Positions 9,076 through 17,474 of a DNA stretch of 64,000 bases are shown here, one piece after another. A program made the position numbers and the translations under genes. Within the stretch, counting starts at the first letter, position 1, and each line of letters begins with the position of its first letter. Location of the stretch: positions 4,278,001 to 4,342,000 of the forward strand of contig NZ_CP041198.1 of assembly GCF_006517815.1 (NCBI RefSeq). Reading direction: 5' to 3'. The DNA is from Pseudarthrobacter sp. NIBRBAC000502770. Its GTDB lineage: Bacteria > Actinomycetota > Actinomycetes > Actinomycetales > Micrococcaceae. The notes under the pieces were generated by a model that did no database searches, was not told the DNA's origin, and saw nothing but the letters and a program-made list of their open reading frames with translations.

Positions 9076-10082
9076 GCCAACCCAAGCTTGGTCAGGACAT
9101 CCGCCACCCGCTTGTCCTGCTCGCTGAGGAAGGTTTTGAACTGGTCGCCGGTGATGAAGGCGTCGGTCCAGCTGTGGGTCTTCAGCGCTTCCTTCCAACC
9201 CGCAGTGCCGTGCATCTTCTCCAGGGCTGCGATCAGTGCCGCCTTGTCCTTGTCACTGATTCCCGGAGGGGCCACCACGCCGCGCCAGTTGGTGAACACC
9301 AGGTCGATGTTGGATTCCTTGAGCGTGGGTGCGTCCACGCCGTCAAGGCGCTTCTCGCCACTGGTGGCCAGGACACGGACCTCGCCGGATTCGATCTGCT
9401 TCAGGTACTCGCCGGCGCCGGAGGCGGCGAAGCCGAGCTTGTTGCCAAGGATCGCGGGGAGAAGGTCGCCGCCGCCGTCGTAGGAGACGAAGTTGACTTT
9501 CGTGGCGTCGATGCCCACGGCGCCCGCCAGCTGCATGGGCAGCAGGTGGTCCGGACCGCCGGGGGAGGAGCCGCCGCCTACAGCGATGGAACCGGGATCG
9601 GCCTTCCAGGCCTTCACCAGGTCGTCGATGGTCTTGTAGGGCGAATCCTTGCCCACCATGATGGCGCCGGGCTCTTCGATGAGCCGGGCCAGCGGGGTGG
9701 TGTCCGTCAGCTTGGACTCGGACTTGTTGGTGTAGCTGGCGCCCACAACGCCCAGGCCCATGAGCATGGCAAGGTCGCCGTTGCCCTTCTCGTTGACAAT
9801 GCGGGCAAGGCCAACGGTGCCGCCGGCACCGGCGAGGTTGAAGACCTCGGTGTTGGTGGAGATCTTCTCGTCGTCGAGGACCTTGGCGGCGGCGCGGGCG
9901 GTGGTGTCGTAACCGCCGCCGGGGGTGTTGGGGACCATGATCTGCAGGCCGGTGATGGGTCCTGCGGCGGCGCCGGAGCTTTCCGGGCCCGTGGAGCTCT
10001 TGCTGGTGGCACCGCAACCGGTGGCCAGCAGGGCGATGCCGGCAGCAACGGCGGCAACTCGCAATGCGCGGATCTGGCGCAT
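9072..10082 (-). CDS. tctC: Tripartite tricarboxylate transporter substrate-binding protein TctC
   Basis: The start is ATG 10082 (MRQIRALRVAAVAAG), preceded by AGAAGAGGAA; the open frame runs much further upstream but into the divergent promoter. The product is 336 aa. A lipobox LLATGC places a lipidated Cys near residue 24, so it is a membrane-anchored extracytoplasmic lipoprotein. After a Ser/Gly linker the Bug/TctC fold begins with ITGLQIMVPNTPGGGYD, the usual carboxylate-binding start, and VGLARIVNEKGNGDLAML follows. It delivers carboxylates to TctAB. It is the first gene of the operon, divergent from the two-component genes. Confidence 0.93.
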   Translation of the reverse strand: MRQIRALRVAAVAAGIALLATGCGATSKSSTGPESSGAAAGPITGLQIMVPNTPGGGYDTTARAAAKVLDDEKISTNTEVFNLAGAGGTVGLARIVNEKGNGDLAMLMGLGVVGASYTNKSESKLTDTTPLARLIEEPGAIMVGKDSPYKTIDDLVKAWKADPGSIAVGGGSSPGGPDHLLPMQLAGAVGIDATKVNFVSYDGGGDLLPAILGNKLGFAASGAGEYLKQIESGEVRVLATSGEKRLDGVDAPTLKESNIDLVFTNWRGVVAPPGISDKDKAALIAALEKMHGTAGWKEALKTHSWTDAFITGDQFKTFLSEQDKRVADVLTKLGLA

Positions 10083-10127
10083 GTGTTCCTCTTCTCTCGA
10101 ACAAATCTGACCGGCATCGGCTGACTC

Positions 10128-10156
10128 GTGGTTCCGATGCCTTGTGGTTCCGATGC
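10128..10156. repeat. 13-bp direct repeat in the tctC/sensor-kinase divergent promoter
   Basis: GTGGTTCCGATGC occurs at 10128-10140 and 10144-10156, a 16-bp period, within the 292-bp divergent region. GGCATCGG at 10112-10119 is an inverted copy of part of the unit. The tandem arrangement upstream of tctC, next to a CitB-type regulator gene, suggests a response-regulator binding site. This is inference. Confidence 0.5.
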
Positions 10157-10374
10157 TAGGGGCGGCAGTGACGCCGATCACTCTTGTGTACGCAGAGAAA
10201 GTTGTGTTCATTGCGTTCACGTTTCCGGCATCCCACAGCCGCCCTGCCGCTGGCTTTGGGATATAGTTCCCGGTACACCACCCCAGGCCCTGCGCCCACA
10301 TCCTGTGTGGCGCTGCGGCCTGCCACTGGCCCCGGGCCTCCGGTTCCCTGCCCGCACATACCAGGAAGACCATT

Positions 10375-11973
10375 GTGACTCGACGACGAGGAATGTCCCT
10401 TGCGGGGCAGTACCTGCTGCTGCAGTTGCTCATCGTCCTGGCCGTACTGGTGGGCGTCGTGGCCATCTCCCTGGCGCAGTCCGCGGCGGCCTTTGAACGG
10501 ATTGAGGGCCGGCGCGCCCTGTCCGCAGCGGAAGCCTTGGGCGGCAACCCCGTGGTGCGTGAGCTCCTGCCGGAGACGGAACCGCGCGGCGGGGCAGTAC
10601 TGCCGGCGGTGGCGGAGTCCGTCAGGATCGTTTCCGGCTCATCCCGGGTGGCGCTGGCACGCATCGACCGCACGGTGGTGGCGTCCTCGGATCCCAGCCT
10701 GCTGGGCCTGCCGCTGGAGCTTGGTGCCAGCAGGGTCATGGAGGGCCGTGCCTGGACGGGAGTGGTGGGCGGGACCCCTGCGCCGTTGCTGTCCGCGCAC
10801 GTCCCCGTCCTGGATGACACTGGGCGCATGATCGGGATTGCCTCCATCAGCCGCAACTATCCAACGGTGCTCGAACGCCTGGGCGACGCCGTGCCCAACC
10901 TCCTGACCTACCTGGGCGTGGCGAGTGTCCTGGGCATCGCCGGGTCCTTTTTGCTGTCGCGCCGGGTAAAGCGGCAAACCCTTGGCATGGAGCCCAGTGA
11001 GATCACCAGCCTGGTGGAAAACCGCGAGGCCATGCTGCACGGCCTCAAGGAGGGCGTCGTGGCGCTGGACCTGCATGAGCGGATCACCGTGGCCAACCAC
11101 AGCGCGCGTGCCCTGCTGGGCCTCCCGCCTGACTGCGTGGGCAAGCGCGTGGCGGCGCTCGCCGTCGAACCCGCCCTCAAGGAAGTCCTCACCCGCGAGC
11201 AGCCCGGGCCCGACCAGTTGGTGCTGGTGGGGGACCGGCTGGTGGTGATGAACCGGGTACCGTTCCAGTCCCGCGGCCGGGTGATCGGCTCGGTGACAAC
11301 CCTGCGCGACCGGACCGAGCTCTCCGAACTGGAGCATGAGCTTGGCACCACCCGCACCGCCACGGACACCCTCCGCGCCCAGGCGCACGAGTTCGCCAAC
11401 CAGCTCCACGTCATCTCCGGCCTGATCCAGATCGGCGAGTACGATTCCGTGGTCCAGTTCGTCAACGGCGCCACCGTGGACCGGACCCGGCTCAACGACG
11501 AAGTGTCGGCCCGCATCAAGGACCCCGCGCTCGCCGCCCTGCTGATCGCTAAGTCGAGCCTCGCCACCGAACGGGGCGCGGCCCTGCAGCTGGACCCGGA
11601 CTCCGTGCTGGACAGCGTCGATGACGGGCTGTCCCGGGACCTCACCACCGTGGTGGGGAACCTGGTGGACAATGCGTTCGACGCCGTCACCGGGCTTCCG
11701 CAGGCAGCCGTCAGGGTGCTGGTGGAGGGCAACGGGGCGGGAGACGTGGTGGTGACTGTCCGCGATAACGGTCCCGGTGTCCCCGGGGGTGCCACTGACC
11801 GGATCTTCCGCCAGGGCTTCACCACGAAGGACCCCGGCCCGGCCGGCAGCCGCGGCTTCGGATTGGCGTTGTCGCGGGCCGTGTGCCGCCGCAGCGGCGG
11901 GAACCTGACGGTGGCGAACGATAATGGTGCAGTCTTTACCGCTGTGCTGAAACGAGGGAGTAGCCGGCCGTGA
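10375..11973 (+). CDS. CitA/DcuS-type sensor histidine kinase
   Basis: Protein of 532 aa that senses an extracellular carboxylate. TM1 is about residues 10-33. The extracytoplasmic sensor domain (about 35-175) contains RIVSGSSRVALARIDRTVVA and TGRMIGIASISRNYP, as in CitA/DctS sensors. TM2 is near 178-200. A cytoplasmic PAS domain follows (EGVVALDLHERITVANH). The phosphoacceptor is His338 in LRAQAHEFANQLHVISGLIQ, the SpoOB-like dimerisation motif of this family. The ATPase domain has NLVDNAFDAV, DNGPGVPGG and GFGLALSRAV. The GTG start at 10375 is preceded by AGGAAGACC. It overlaps the response-regulator gene by 4 bp and faces tctC, so control of tctCBA is likely. Confidence 0.93.
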   Translation: MTRRRGMSLAGQYLLLQLLIVLAVLVGVVAISLAQSAAAFERIEGRRALSAAEALGGNPVVRELLPETEPRGGAVLPAVAESVRIVSGSSRVALARIDRTVVASSDPSLLGLPLELGASRVMEGRAWTGVVGGTPAPLLSAHVPVLDDTGRMIGIASISRNYPTVLERLGDAVPNLLTYLGVASVLGIAGSFLLSRRVKRQTLGMEPSEITSLVENREAMLHGLKEGVVALDLHERITVANHSARALLGLPPDCVGKRVAALAVEPALKEVLTREQPGPDQLVLVGDRLVVMNRVPFQSRGRVIGSVTTLRDRTELSELEHELGTTRTATDTLRAQAHEFANQLHVISGLIQIGEYDSVVQFVNGATVDRTRLNDEVSARIKDPALAALLIAKSSLATERGAALQLDPDSVLDSVDDGLSRDLTTVVGNLVDNAFDAVTGLPQAAVRVLVEGNGAGDVVVTVRDNGPGVPGGATDRIFRQGFTTKDPGPAGSRGFGLALSRAVCRRSGGNLTVANDNGAVFTAVLKRGSSRP

Positions 11974-12635
11974 TCAAGGTTTTGATCGTCGATGACGATT
12001 TCATGGTTGCCAAGGTGCATGCCGGCTTCATCCAGCGCACGCCTGGCTTCACCGTGGTGGGGGCCGCCCATACCGGGGCGCAGGCCGTCGCGGAAACCGG
12101 GCGGCTCCAGCCGGACCTGGTGCTGCTGGACATCCACCTGCCGGACATCAACGGCCTGGACCTGATGCAACGCCTCCGCGCTGTCGCTCCGGAGCTGGAC
12201 GTGCTGGTCATCAGTGCCGCGCGCGAGGTTGAGACCGTCCGTAAAGCGCTGCGCGGCGGCATTGTCCATTACCTGATCAAACCCTTTTCGCAAACGGACC
12301 TGCAGGAGCGGCTGGAGCACTACCGGAATGCGTACCAGGGCCTGGATGCGTCCAAGGACGTGGCCGAACAGTCGGATGTGAATCGGGTTTTCGGCCTGGA
12401 CCGCGCCGAACGGCCGCTGCCAAAGGGCTGCAGCATAGAGACGCTGAAGCTGGTGGAGGCAGCGTTGAACGCCGCCACCGGCGACGTGTCGGCGGCCGAA
12501 GTGGCCGAGGAACTTGGAACCTCCCGTGTCAGCGCCCGCCGCTACCTTGAGTACCTGCACGATGAAGGAACGCTGGACGTGCGGCTCAAATACGGGGTGG
12601 GACGGCCCGAACGGCGGTACGTCCTGAAGGCCTGA
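11970..12635 (+). CDS. CitB/DpiA-type response regulator
   Basis: Protein of 221 aa with a GTG start in a 4-bp overlap with the kinase gene. The receiver domain (1-120) begins MIKVLIVDDDFMVAKVH. The acidic pocket is Asp8-Asp10, the phosphoacceptor is Asp54 in DLVLLDIHLPDIN, and the conserved Lys is in HYLIKPFS. The C-terminal helix-turn-helix (SAAEVAEELGTSRVSARRYL) is the DNA-binding type seen in CitB/DcuR regulators. It should activate the divergent tctCBA operon when the kinase senses substrate; the 13-bp repeat at 10128-10156 is a candidate target. Confidence 0.93.
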   Translation: MIKVLIVDDDFMVAKVHAGFIQRTPGFTVVGAAHTGAQAVAETGRLQPDLVLLDIHLPDINGLDLMQRLRAVAPELDVLVISAAREVETVRKALRGGIVHYLIKPFSQTDLQERLEHYRNAYQGLDASKDVAEQSDVNRVFGLDRAERPLPKGCSIETLKLVEAALNAATGDVSAAEVAEELGTSRVSARRYLEYLHDEGTLDVRLKYGVGRPERRYVLKA

Positions 12636-12671
12636 CGGGACCCCGCCGGAACGCCACCGGGGGACCAGCCC

Positions 12672-13664
12672 TCAGCGCAGCAGCGTGTCAATCAGCCGGG
12701 CGGCGGTCCTGGCCGTCCGGCCGTCAATGTCGAACGCGGGATTCAGCTCCGCCACGTCCAGGTGCAGCAGCTTCCCGCTCCGGGCCACCTGCCGGCAGAC
12801 GGCCGAAATGACGGGTAGCTCGACACCGTAGGCTGCCGGCGCACTGACCCCGGGTGCCACCGCGGCGGGCAGCACGTCAAGGTCGATGGTCAGGTACAGC
12901 ACGTCAATGTCGGCCAGGAAGCCCGCCACGAAGTCCCGGGTCCGGTCCGCGTCGCAGTCCTCGTCCAGCAGGTAGCGGACCCCCAGTTTGTCCGCGGTGT
13001 CGAACAGGACCCGGGTGTTGTTCGGCTCCGAGATGCCGGCGACGGCGTAGCGGAATTCGCGTCCGGCGTCCGCTTCCGCGCGGGCCATCTGCAGGAACGG
13101 CGTGCCGGAGCTGGCCACCGGCTCCTCGCGGAGATCGAAGTGCGCATCCAGGTTCAGGACCCCGAGGCGCTGCCCGCTGTGGACCGCGGCTGATGCGCTG
13201 ACGCCGAGGTAGCTGGCATAGGCGGTTTCGTGTCCGCCGCCCAGCACCACGGTTTGGTGGCCGGCATCCAGCAGTTCCGCCAGAACCTGGCCAAGCCGTT
13301 CCTGGCCCGCCTCGAGGTCTTCCCCGGACACCACCACATCGCCTGCGTCGGCCACGGTACGGTCCAGGTGGAAGGCCAGCGGACCCAGTGCTTTCCGCAG
13401 CGCCGCCGGCGCCGCCGCCGCGCCGGTCCTGCCCTTGTTGCGGCGCACCCCCTCATCGCTGGAAAAGCCCAGCAGGGCCACCGGCTGCCGGCTGGATGAT
13501 GCCACCAGCGGTTCTCCATCCCGTTCCAACGCAGCCCCACCGGCCGCCGACGGACTCTCATGGTTCACCGCCTGCCACCAGCGGCGGTGGGCCGGCCCGT
13601 CGCCGTCGAACCTGCCGGTCCAGGGCTGGGGCGGGACGTCAACGGAGGGAAGCTGGAGGGACAT
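12672..13664 (-). CDS. hutG: Formimidoylglutamase (arginase-family, HutG-type)
   Basis: Protein of 330 aa of the ureohydrolase family. Binuclear manganese ligands are visible in order: LGGGHETAYASYLG (His), NLDAHFDLRE (Asp-His-Asp), and LTIDLDVLPAAVAPGVSAPA (two Asp). In the histidine pathway it converts N-formimidoyl-L-glutamate to glutamate and formamide. The AAYG/VAPGVSAPA tail and the presence of hutUH in the same neighbourhood favour HutG over arginase or agmatinase. The gene lies alone, convergent with the response regulator and divergent from the antiporter, so it is not part of the hutUH transcript. Confidence 0.88.
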   Translation of the reverse strand: MSLQLPSVDVPPQPWTGRFDGDGPAHRRWWQAVNHESPSAAGGAALERDGEPLVASSSRQPVALLGFSSDEGVRRNKGRTGAAAAPAALRKALGPLAFHLDRTVADAGDVVVSGEDLEAGQERLGQVLAELLDAGHQTVVLGGGHETAYASYLGVSASAAVHSGQRLGVLNLDAHFDLREEPVASSGTPFLQMARAEADAGREFRYAVAGISEPNNTRVLFDTADKLGVRYLLDEDCDADRTRDFVAGFLADIDVLYLTIDLDVLPAAVAPGVSAPAAYGVELPVISAVCRQVARSGKLLHLDVAELNPAFDIDGRTARTAARLIDTLLR

Positions 13665-13861
13665 GCTCCAAGCTCACCGCACGCTTGGCGCGAAAGCCAG
13701 CACGCCCGCCGTCGTCCTGTCCGGAATCCGAGAATCAGGAGGCGCCGGGCATTCGTGGAACGTCCCGCCGTGGTACGGGGGATAGGGTGGGACCGGGCCG
13801 CTCCGCAGGCGCAGGCAATGGCTGCGGGCCGGCAACGAAACACTTCCAGGCTGGAGAGCCC

Positions 13862-15166
13862 ATGTTTGAAGCCCCCGACATCCTTTTTGCCGCGGCCGGC
13901 GTGGCCGTCTTCGTCGCGGCGGTCCTGCCCAAGCTGCTGCGCAACATGCCGCTGTCCATGCCCATGGTCTTCCTGGGCGCCGGGATGGCAGCCTTCGCGC
14001 TGATCCCCTCGCTGCCAAGTCCCAACCCGGTGGAGCACAGCGACTTTGTCATGCACCTTGCCGAGGTGTGCGTGATCATCTCGCTGATGGGCGCCGGGCT
14101 TGCCCTGGACCGCCCCGTTGGACGCCGGCGGTGGTCCACAACGTGGCGCCTCCTGGGTATTGCCATGCCGCTGTGCATCCTCGGGCTGACCCTGCTGGGG
14201 ATGTGGCTCCTGGGCCTGGGGCTCGGCGCAGCGCTGCTGGTGGCCGCCAGCCTGGCCCCCACGGACCCTGTCCTGGCATCCGAGGTCCAGGTGGGAGAAC
14301 CCGCGGACCAGGACGACCACACCGACAAAGAGGACGAGGTCCGGTTCGGCTTGACGTCGGAGGCCGGACTCAATGACGGGCTGGCGTTTCCGTTCGTCTA
14401 CCTTGCCATTGCCATCAGCGTTGCCGGGGCGGACCCCGCAGGCTGGTTCGGCGAATGGTTCGGACTGGACGTGGTGTGGCGGCTGGCTGTCGGGCTGGTG
14501 GTGGGGTTCCTCACCGGAAAGCTGCTCGCCAGGCTGTTCTTCTCCGCCCGCGCGGAGAGCTTCAGGCTGTCCAACCACTCGGAGGGCTTTGTGGCCCTGG
14601 CCGCGACGTTCCTGGCCTACGGGCTGACGCAGATGGTGGAGGGCTACGGGTTCATTGCGGTGTTTGTGTGTGCCGTGACCATCCGCGCCGCAGAACGCAC
14701 CAACGGCTACCACCGGGTGCTGCACTCCTACGTGGAGCAGCTGGAGCGGCTCCTGACGGTGGTGATCCTGGTCCTGCTCGGCGGTGCCATCGCCCGGGGG
14801 CTGCTGGCAGGGATCGGGCTGCCGGAACTGCTGGTGGCCCTTGCCTTCCTGCTGGTGGTCCGGCCGCTGGCAGGCTGGCTGGGCCTGCTGGGAGGCAAGA
14901 CCGGTCCGCGGGAACGCGTGGCACTGTCATTCTTCGGCATCCGCGGAATCGGCTCCCTGTACTACCTGGCCTTTGCGTTGGGGGAAGGACACTTCACCGG
15001 CCAGGGACGCTGGCTCTGGTCTTTTATCGGGCTGGTGGTGGCCCTGTCCATCGTGATCCACGGAGCCACCACCTCGCCCCTGATGAACCGGCTGGACCGG
15101 CTGCGGCAACGGAAGGCGCTGGCCGTGTCCGGCGACGAGGGGCTCGCCCCCAACACCCCGGTGTAG
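13862..15166 (+). CDS. CPA1-type sodium(cation):proton antiporter
   Basis: The protein is 434 aa when started at ATG 13862 (MFEAPDILFAAAG). The open frame extends 470 bp upstream but only over the divergent hutG gene and its promoter. About 11-12 hydrophobic segments span the protein. Conserved features are SLAPTDPVLASEVQVGEP near 135-152 and Asn171-Asp172 in EAGLNDGLAFPFVYLA, the Asn-Asp ion-binding pair of electroneutral CPA1 exchangers. An acidic insert (DQDDHTDKEDEVR) lies in a cytoplasmic loop. The protein lacks a long C-terminal regulatory tail. Likely role: pH and sodium homeostasis. It ends at a strong hairpin. Confidence 0.9.
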   Translation: MFEAPDILFAAAGVAVFVAAVLPKLLRNMPLSMPMVFLGAGMAAFALIPSLPSPNPVEHSDFVMHLAEVCVIISLMGAGLALDRPVGRRRWSTTWRLLGIAMPLCILGLTLLGMWLLGLGLGAALLVAASLAPTDPVLASEVQVGEPADQDDHTDKEDEVRFGLTSEAGLNDGLAFPFVYLAIAISVAGADPAGWFGEWFGLDVVWRLAVGLVVGFLTGKLLARLFFSARAESFRLSNHSEGFVALAATFLAYGLTQMVEGYGFIAVFVCAVTIRAAERTNGYHRVLHSYVEQLERLLTVVILVLLGGAIARGLLAGIGLPELLVALAFLLVVRPLAGWLGLLGGKTGPRERVALSFFGIRGIGSLYYLAFALGEGHFTGQGRWLWSFIGLVVALSIVIHGATTSPLMNRLDRLRQRKALAVSGDEGLAPNTPV

Positions 15167-15196
15167 GCGCACCGCCAGGGAAACCCGGGCAAAGTA

Positions 15197-15232
15197 AAAG
15201 GGCTGGTGCGGCGGACGCCGCACCAGCCCTTT
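15197..15232. terminator. Strong bidirectional terminator hairpin
   Basis: AAAGGGCTGGTGCGGCG is followed after two bases by its exact complement CGCCGCACCAGCCCTTT, 17 bp per arm. An A-run on one side and a T-run on the other make it usable from both strands. It separates the antiporter gene from the convergent NCS2 permease gene. Confidence 0.85.
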
Positions 15233-15245
15233 CCCGGGACAGGGG

Positions 15246-16688
15246 TTACTTCATCCCCAGGGCCGCCTCGATGGGGCCGATGGCGAAGAACAGCGCGAAC
15301 GCTGCGGCCACGGCCCACATCAGCGGATGGATGTCCTTGATCCTGCCCTGGACGGTGCGGATCAGGACGTAGGCAATGAAACCTGCGCCCAGGCCGTTGG
15401 CGATGGAGTAGGTGAAGGGCATCAGGGTGAAGGTGAGGAACGCGGGGATGGCGATGCCCCAGTCCTGCCAGTCGATCTTGCCCACCTGGGAGACCATCAT
15501 GAAGCCCACCACCACCAGTGCGGGGGCTACGGCCTCGAACGGGACCAGGTTGATCAGCGGAGTGAAGAACATGGCCACCAGGAACAGCAGGCCGGTGACG
15601 ATGGACGCCACGCCCGTGCGGGCGCCCTCGCCGATGCCGGCGCCGGCTTCCACGTAGATCTGGTTGGAGGAGACGGAGGCGCCGCCGCCGATGATGGCGC
15701 CGAGGGCGTCCACCTGGAGCACGCGGTCGACGTCGGGAATGTTGCCGTTCTCGTCCACCGTGCCGGCTTCGTTGGCCAGGCCCACCATGGTGCCCATGGC
15801 GTCGAAGAAGATGCTGAGCAGGATGACGAAGGCCAGCAGGGTGGCTGCCACGAAGCCAAGGTGCTCGAAGGCGCCGAACGGGTTGGCCTTGCCGATCAGC
15901 GACAGGTCCGGGGCAGCCCAGCCGGAAAATGCCGGGGCAACCAGGGACCAGCCCTGCGGGTTGAAGTTCTTGCCGTCGAAGCTGGGGCCGATGTGCAGGG
16001 TCATCTCAAGGATGACGGACAGCACGGTGGAGGTGATGATGCCGATCAGGATGGCGCCCTTGACCTTGCGCACCACCAGGGCGATGGTCAGGATCAGGCC
16101 GAACACGAACACGGCGGTAGGCCAGCCCAGGAGTTTGCCTTCGAAGCCCAGGCCCACCGGTACGGTGGTTCCCGCAACGTCCGGGATGCGCCGCACAAAC
16201 CCGGCGTTGACCAGGCCGATCAGGGCGATGAACAGGCCGATGCCCACCACGATGGCCGTTTTGAGTCCGTCCGGAACGGCTTTGAAAACGGCGGTGCGGA
16301 AGCCGGTCAGGACCAGGATCAGCATGGTGACGCCGGACAGGACCACCAGGCCCATCATGTCCGGCCAGGTGAGGCCGGGGTTGGTGGCCACGGTGACAGC
16401 CACGAAGGCGTTGACGCCAAGGCCGGTGGCCAGGGCGAAGGGATGCCGTCCCCAGGCCCCCATGAGGATGGTGAGGACGCCGGCCACCAGTGCGGTTACG
16501 GCGGCGACGGCGGTGAAGCCCAGGGTGGTGCCGTTGGAGTCCGCGCCGGACAGGATGAGGGGGTTCAGCACCACGATGTAGCTCATGGCGAAGAACGTGG
16601 CGAACCCGCCGCGGATCTCGCGGGAAAGGTTGGAGCCGCGCTCGGTGACCCTGAAATACCGGTCCAGGGCAGAGCCTTGCTTAAGCAT
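15246..16688 (-). CDS. NCS2-family purine permease (AzgA/PbuG-type)
   Basis: Protein of 480 aa with about 12-14 membrane segments. It begins MLKQGSALDRYFRVTERGS, then GFATFFAMSYIVVLNPLIL, the signature N-terminus of the guanine/hypoxanthine/adenine:proton symporters. Also present are LATGLGVNAFVAVTVA and FFDAMGTMVGLANEAG; in this family an Asp and Glu in the two half-helices bind substrate. ALGAIIGGGASVSSNQIYVE follows. The length fits the AzgA subgroup rather than uracil permeases (about 430 aa). The gene is divergent from the CopC gene and separate from purine catabolic genes, so a salvage role is likely. Confidence 0.92.
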   Translation of the reverse strand: MLKQGSALDRYFRVTERGSNLSREIRGGFATFFAMSYIVVLNPLILSGADSNGTTLGFTAVAAVTALVAGVLTILMGAWGRHPFALATGLGVNAFVAVTVATNPGLTWPDMMGLVVLSGVTMLILVLTGFRTAVFKAVPDGLKTAIVVGIGLFIALIGLVNAGFVRRIPDVAGTTVPVGLGFEGKLLGWPTAVFVFGLILTIALVVRKVKGAILIGIITSTVLSVILEMTLHIGPSFDGKNFNPQGWSLVAPAFSGWAAPDLSLIGKANPFGAFEHLGFVAATLLAFVILLSIFFDAMGTMVGLANEAGTVDENGNIPDVDRVLQVDALGAIIGGGASVSSNQIYVEAGAGIGEGARTGVASIVTGLLFLVAMFFTPLINLVPFEAVAPALVVVGFMMVSQVGKIDWQDWGIAIPAFLTFTLMPFTYSIANGLGAGFIAYVLIRTVQGRIKDIHPLMWAVAAAFALFFAIGPIEAALGMK

Positions 16689-16799
16689 TAGTCCTCCGGG
16701 GAAGTGTGTGGGGATACCTGCATCCTAAGGGAGCGGCGGGGAGGGGGCAGGCAATTTCGCCTAGTCTGTAAGGAAGCCAACACGAGGAGCAGCCCCACC

Positions 16800-17411
16800 A
16801 TGCGCCAAGTCCCCCGCCAGTTGCTGAGCCTGGTGCTCGGTGTGTTTGTCCTGGCAGCCGCTGCACTGGGCCTGGCCGCCCCGGCCTCCGCCCATGATGC
16901 CGCTGAATCCACCAGCCCGGCGCAGGGGGCGGCACTGGCTGCTCCGCCCGCCGAGGTTTCGGTGACGTTCAGCAACAAGCCGCTGGGCATCGGGTCGTCC
17001 TTCTCCGTCAAGGATGCCGGCGGAACCGAATGGTCTGACGGCTCCGTGCAGATCGTGGACAACGTGGCCACCCAAAAGCTGCGCCCCGGCGGCCCGGCGG
17101 GAACGTACACGGTGGCGTGGCGCGTGGTCAGCTCGGACTCACACCCCATCGAGGGAACCTTCACTTTTTCTGCGGCGTCCGGCGCCGCAGCGCCAGGCGC
17201 GTCCACCGGTGGAAGTTCGACGGCGGCCGGTACGGTCCCCGGCATGGGCACCGCACAGCCGGGAACCACGGAAGAGCCGTCGGAGCCTGCGGCCGCGGGC
17301 GAGCCGTTCCAGTGGAGCATCGTGATTTTTGCGGTGGTAGCCGTCGGCCTGCTGGTAGCGCTCGGCGTCATGGCCAGGCGCAGGCTCACCGGTGACGGAG
17401 ACGCCGAGTAG
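16800..17411 (+). CDS. CopC-domain copper-binding protein, secreted and C-terminally membrane anchored
   Basis: The start is ATG 16800, after AGGAGCAGCCCC; the frame is open a little further upstream without a better site. The product has 203 aa. A Sec signal peptide (residues 1-31, ending APASA) would leave His32 as the mature N-terminus, the first Cu(II) ligand of CopC proteins. The second family His lies in VVSSDSHPIEGTFTF. After the beta-barrel comes a Gly/Ser/Thr/Pro linker and one membrane helix (about 172-194, WSIVIFAVVAVGLLVALGVM), followed by a basic tail. It probably binds copper at the outer face of the membrane. No CopD gene is adjacent; the domain order matches actinobacterial CopC/YcnJ-like proteins. 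Confidence 0.88.
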   Translation: MRQVPRQLLSLVLGVFVLAAAALGLAAPASAHDAAESTSPAQGAALAAPPAEVSVTFSNKPLGIGSSFSVKDAGGTEWSDGSVQIVDNVATQKLRPGGPAGTYTVAWRVVSSDSHPIEGTFTFSAASGAAAPGASTGGSSTAAGTVPGMGTAQPGTTEEPSEPAAAGEPFQWSIVIFAVVAVGLLVALGVMARRRLTGDGDAE

Positions 17412-17474
17412 GACGGGAGCAGTCCCACCCGCCCCGGGCCGTTGGTTCCTGCCGCGCACCCGGCCGGCGGACCC

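Noticed and set aside
6715..9483. 922-aa open frame on the plus strand
   Set aside because: It is antisense to usp, tctA, tctB and the end of tctC, which all have clear family motifs. High-GC codon structure creates such shadows.
13388..13861. N-terminal extension of the antiporter frame
   Set aside because: It overlaps hutG on the other strand and its sequence is Arg/Pro-rich shadow; the membrane protein begins at 13862.
15327..16691. 454-aa open frame opposite the NCS2 permease
   Set aside because: Its composition (many His, Asp, Gly, Gln) is the typical antisense shadow of a membrane protein, and there is no ribosome site or domain.
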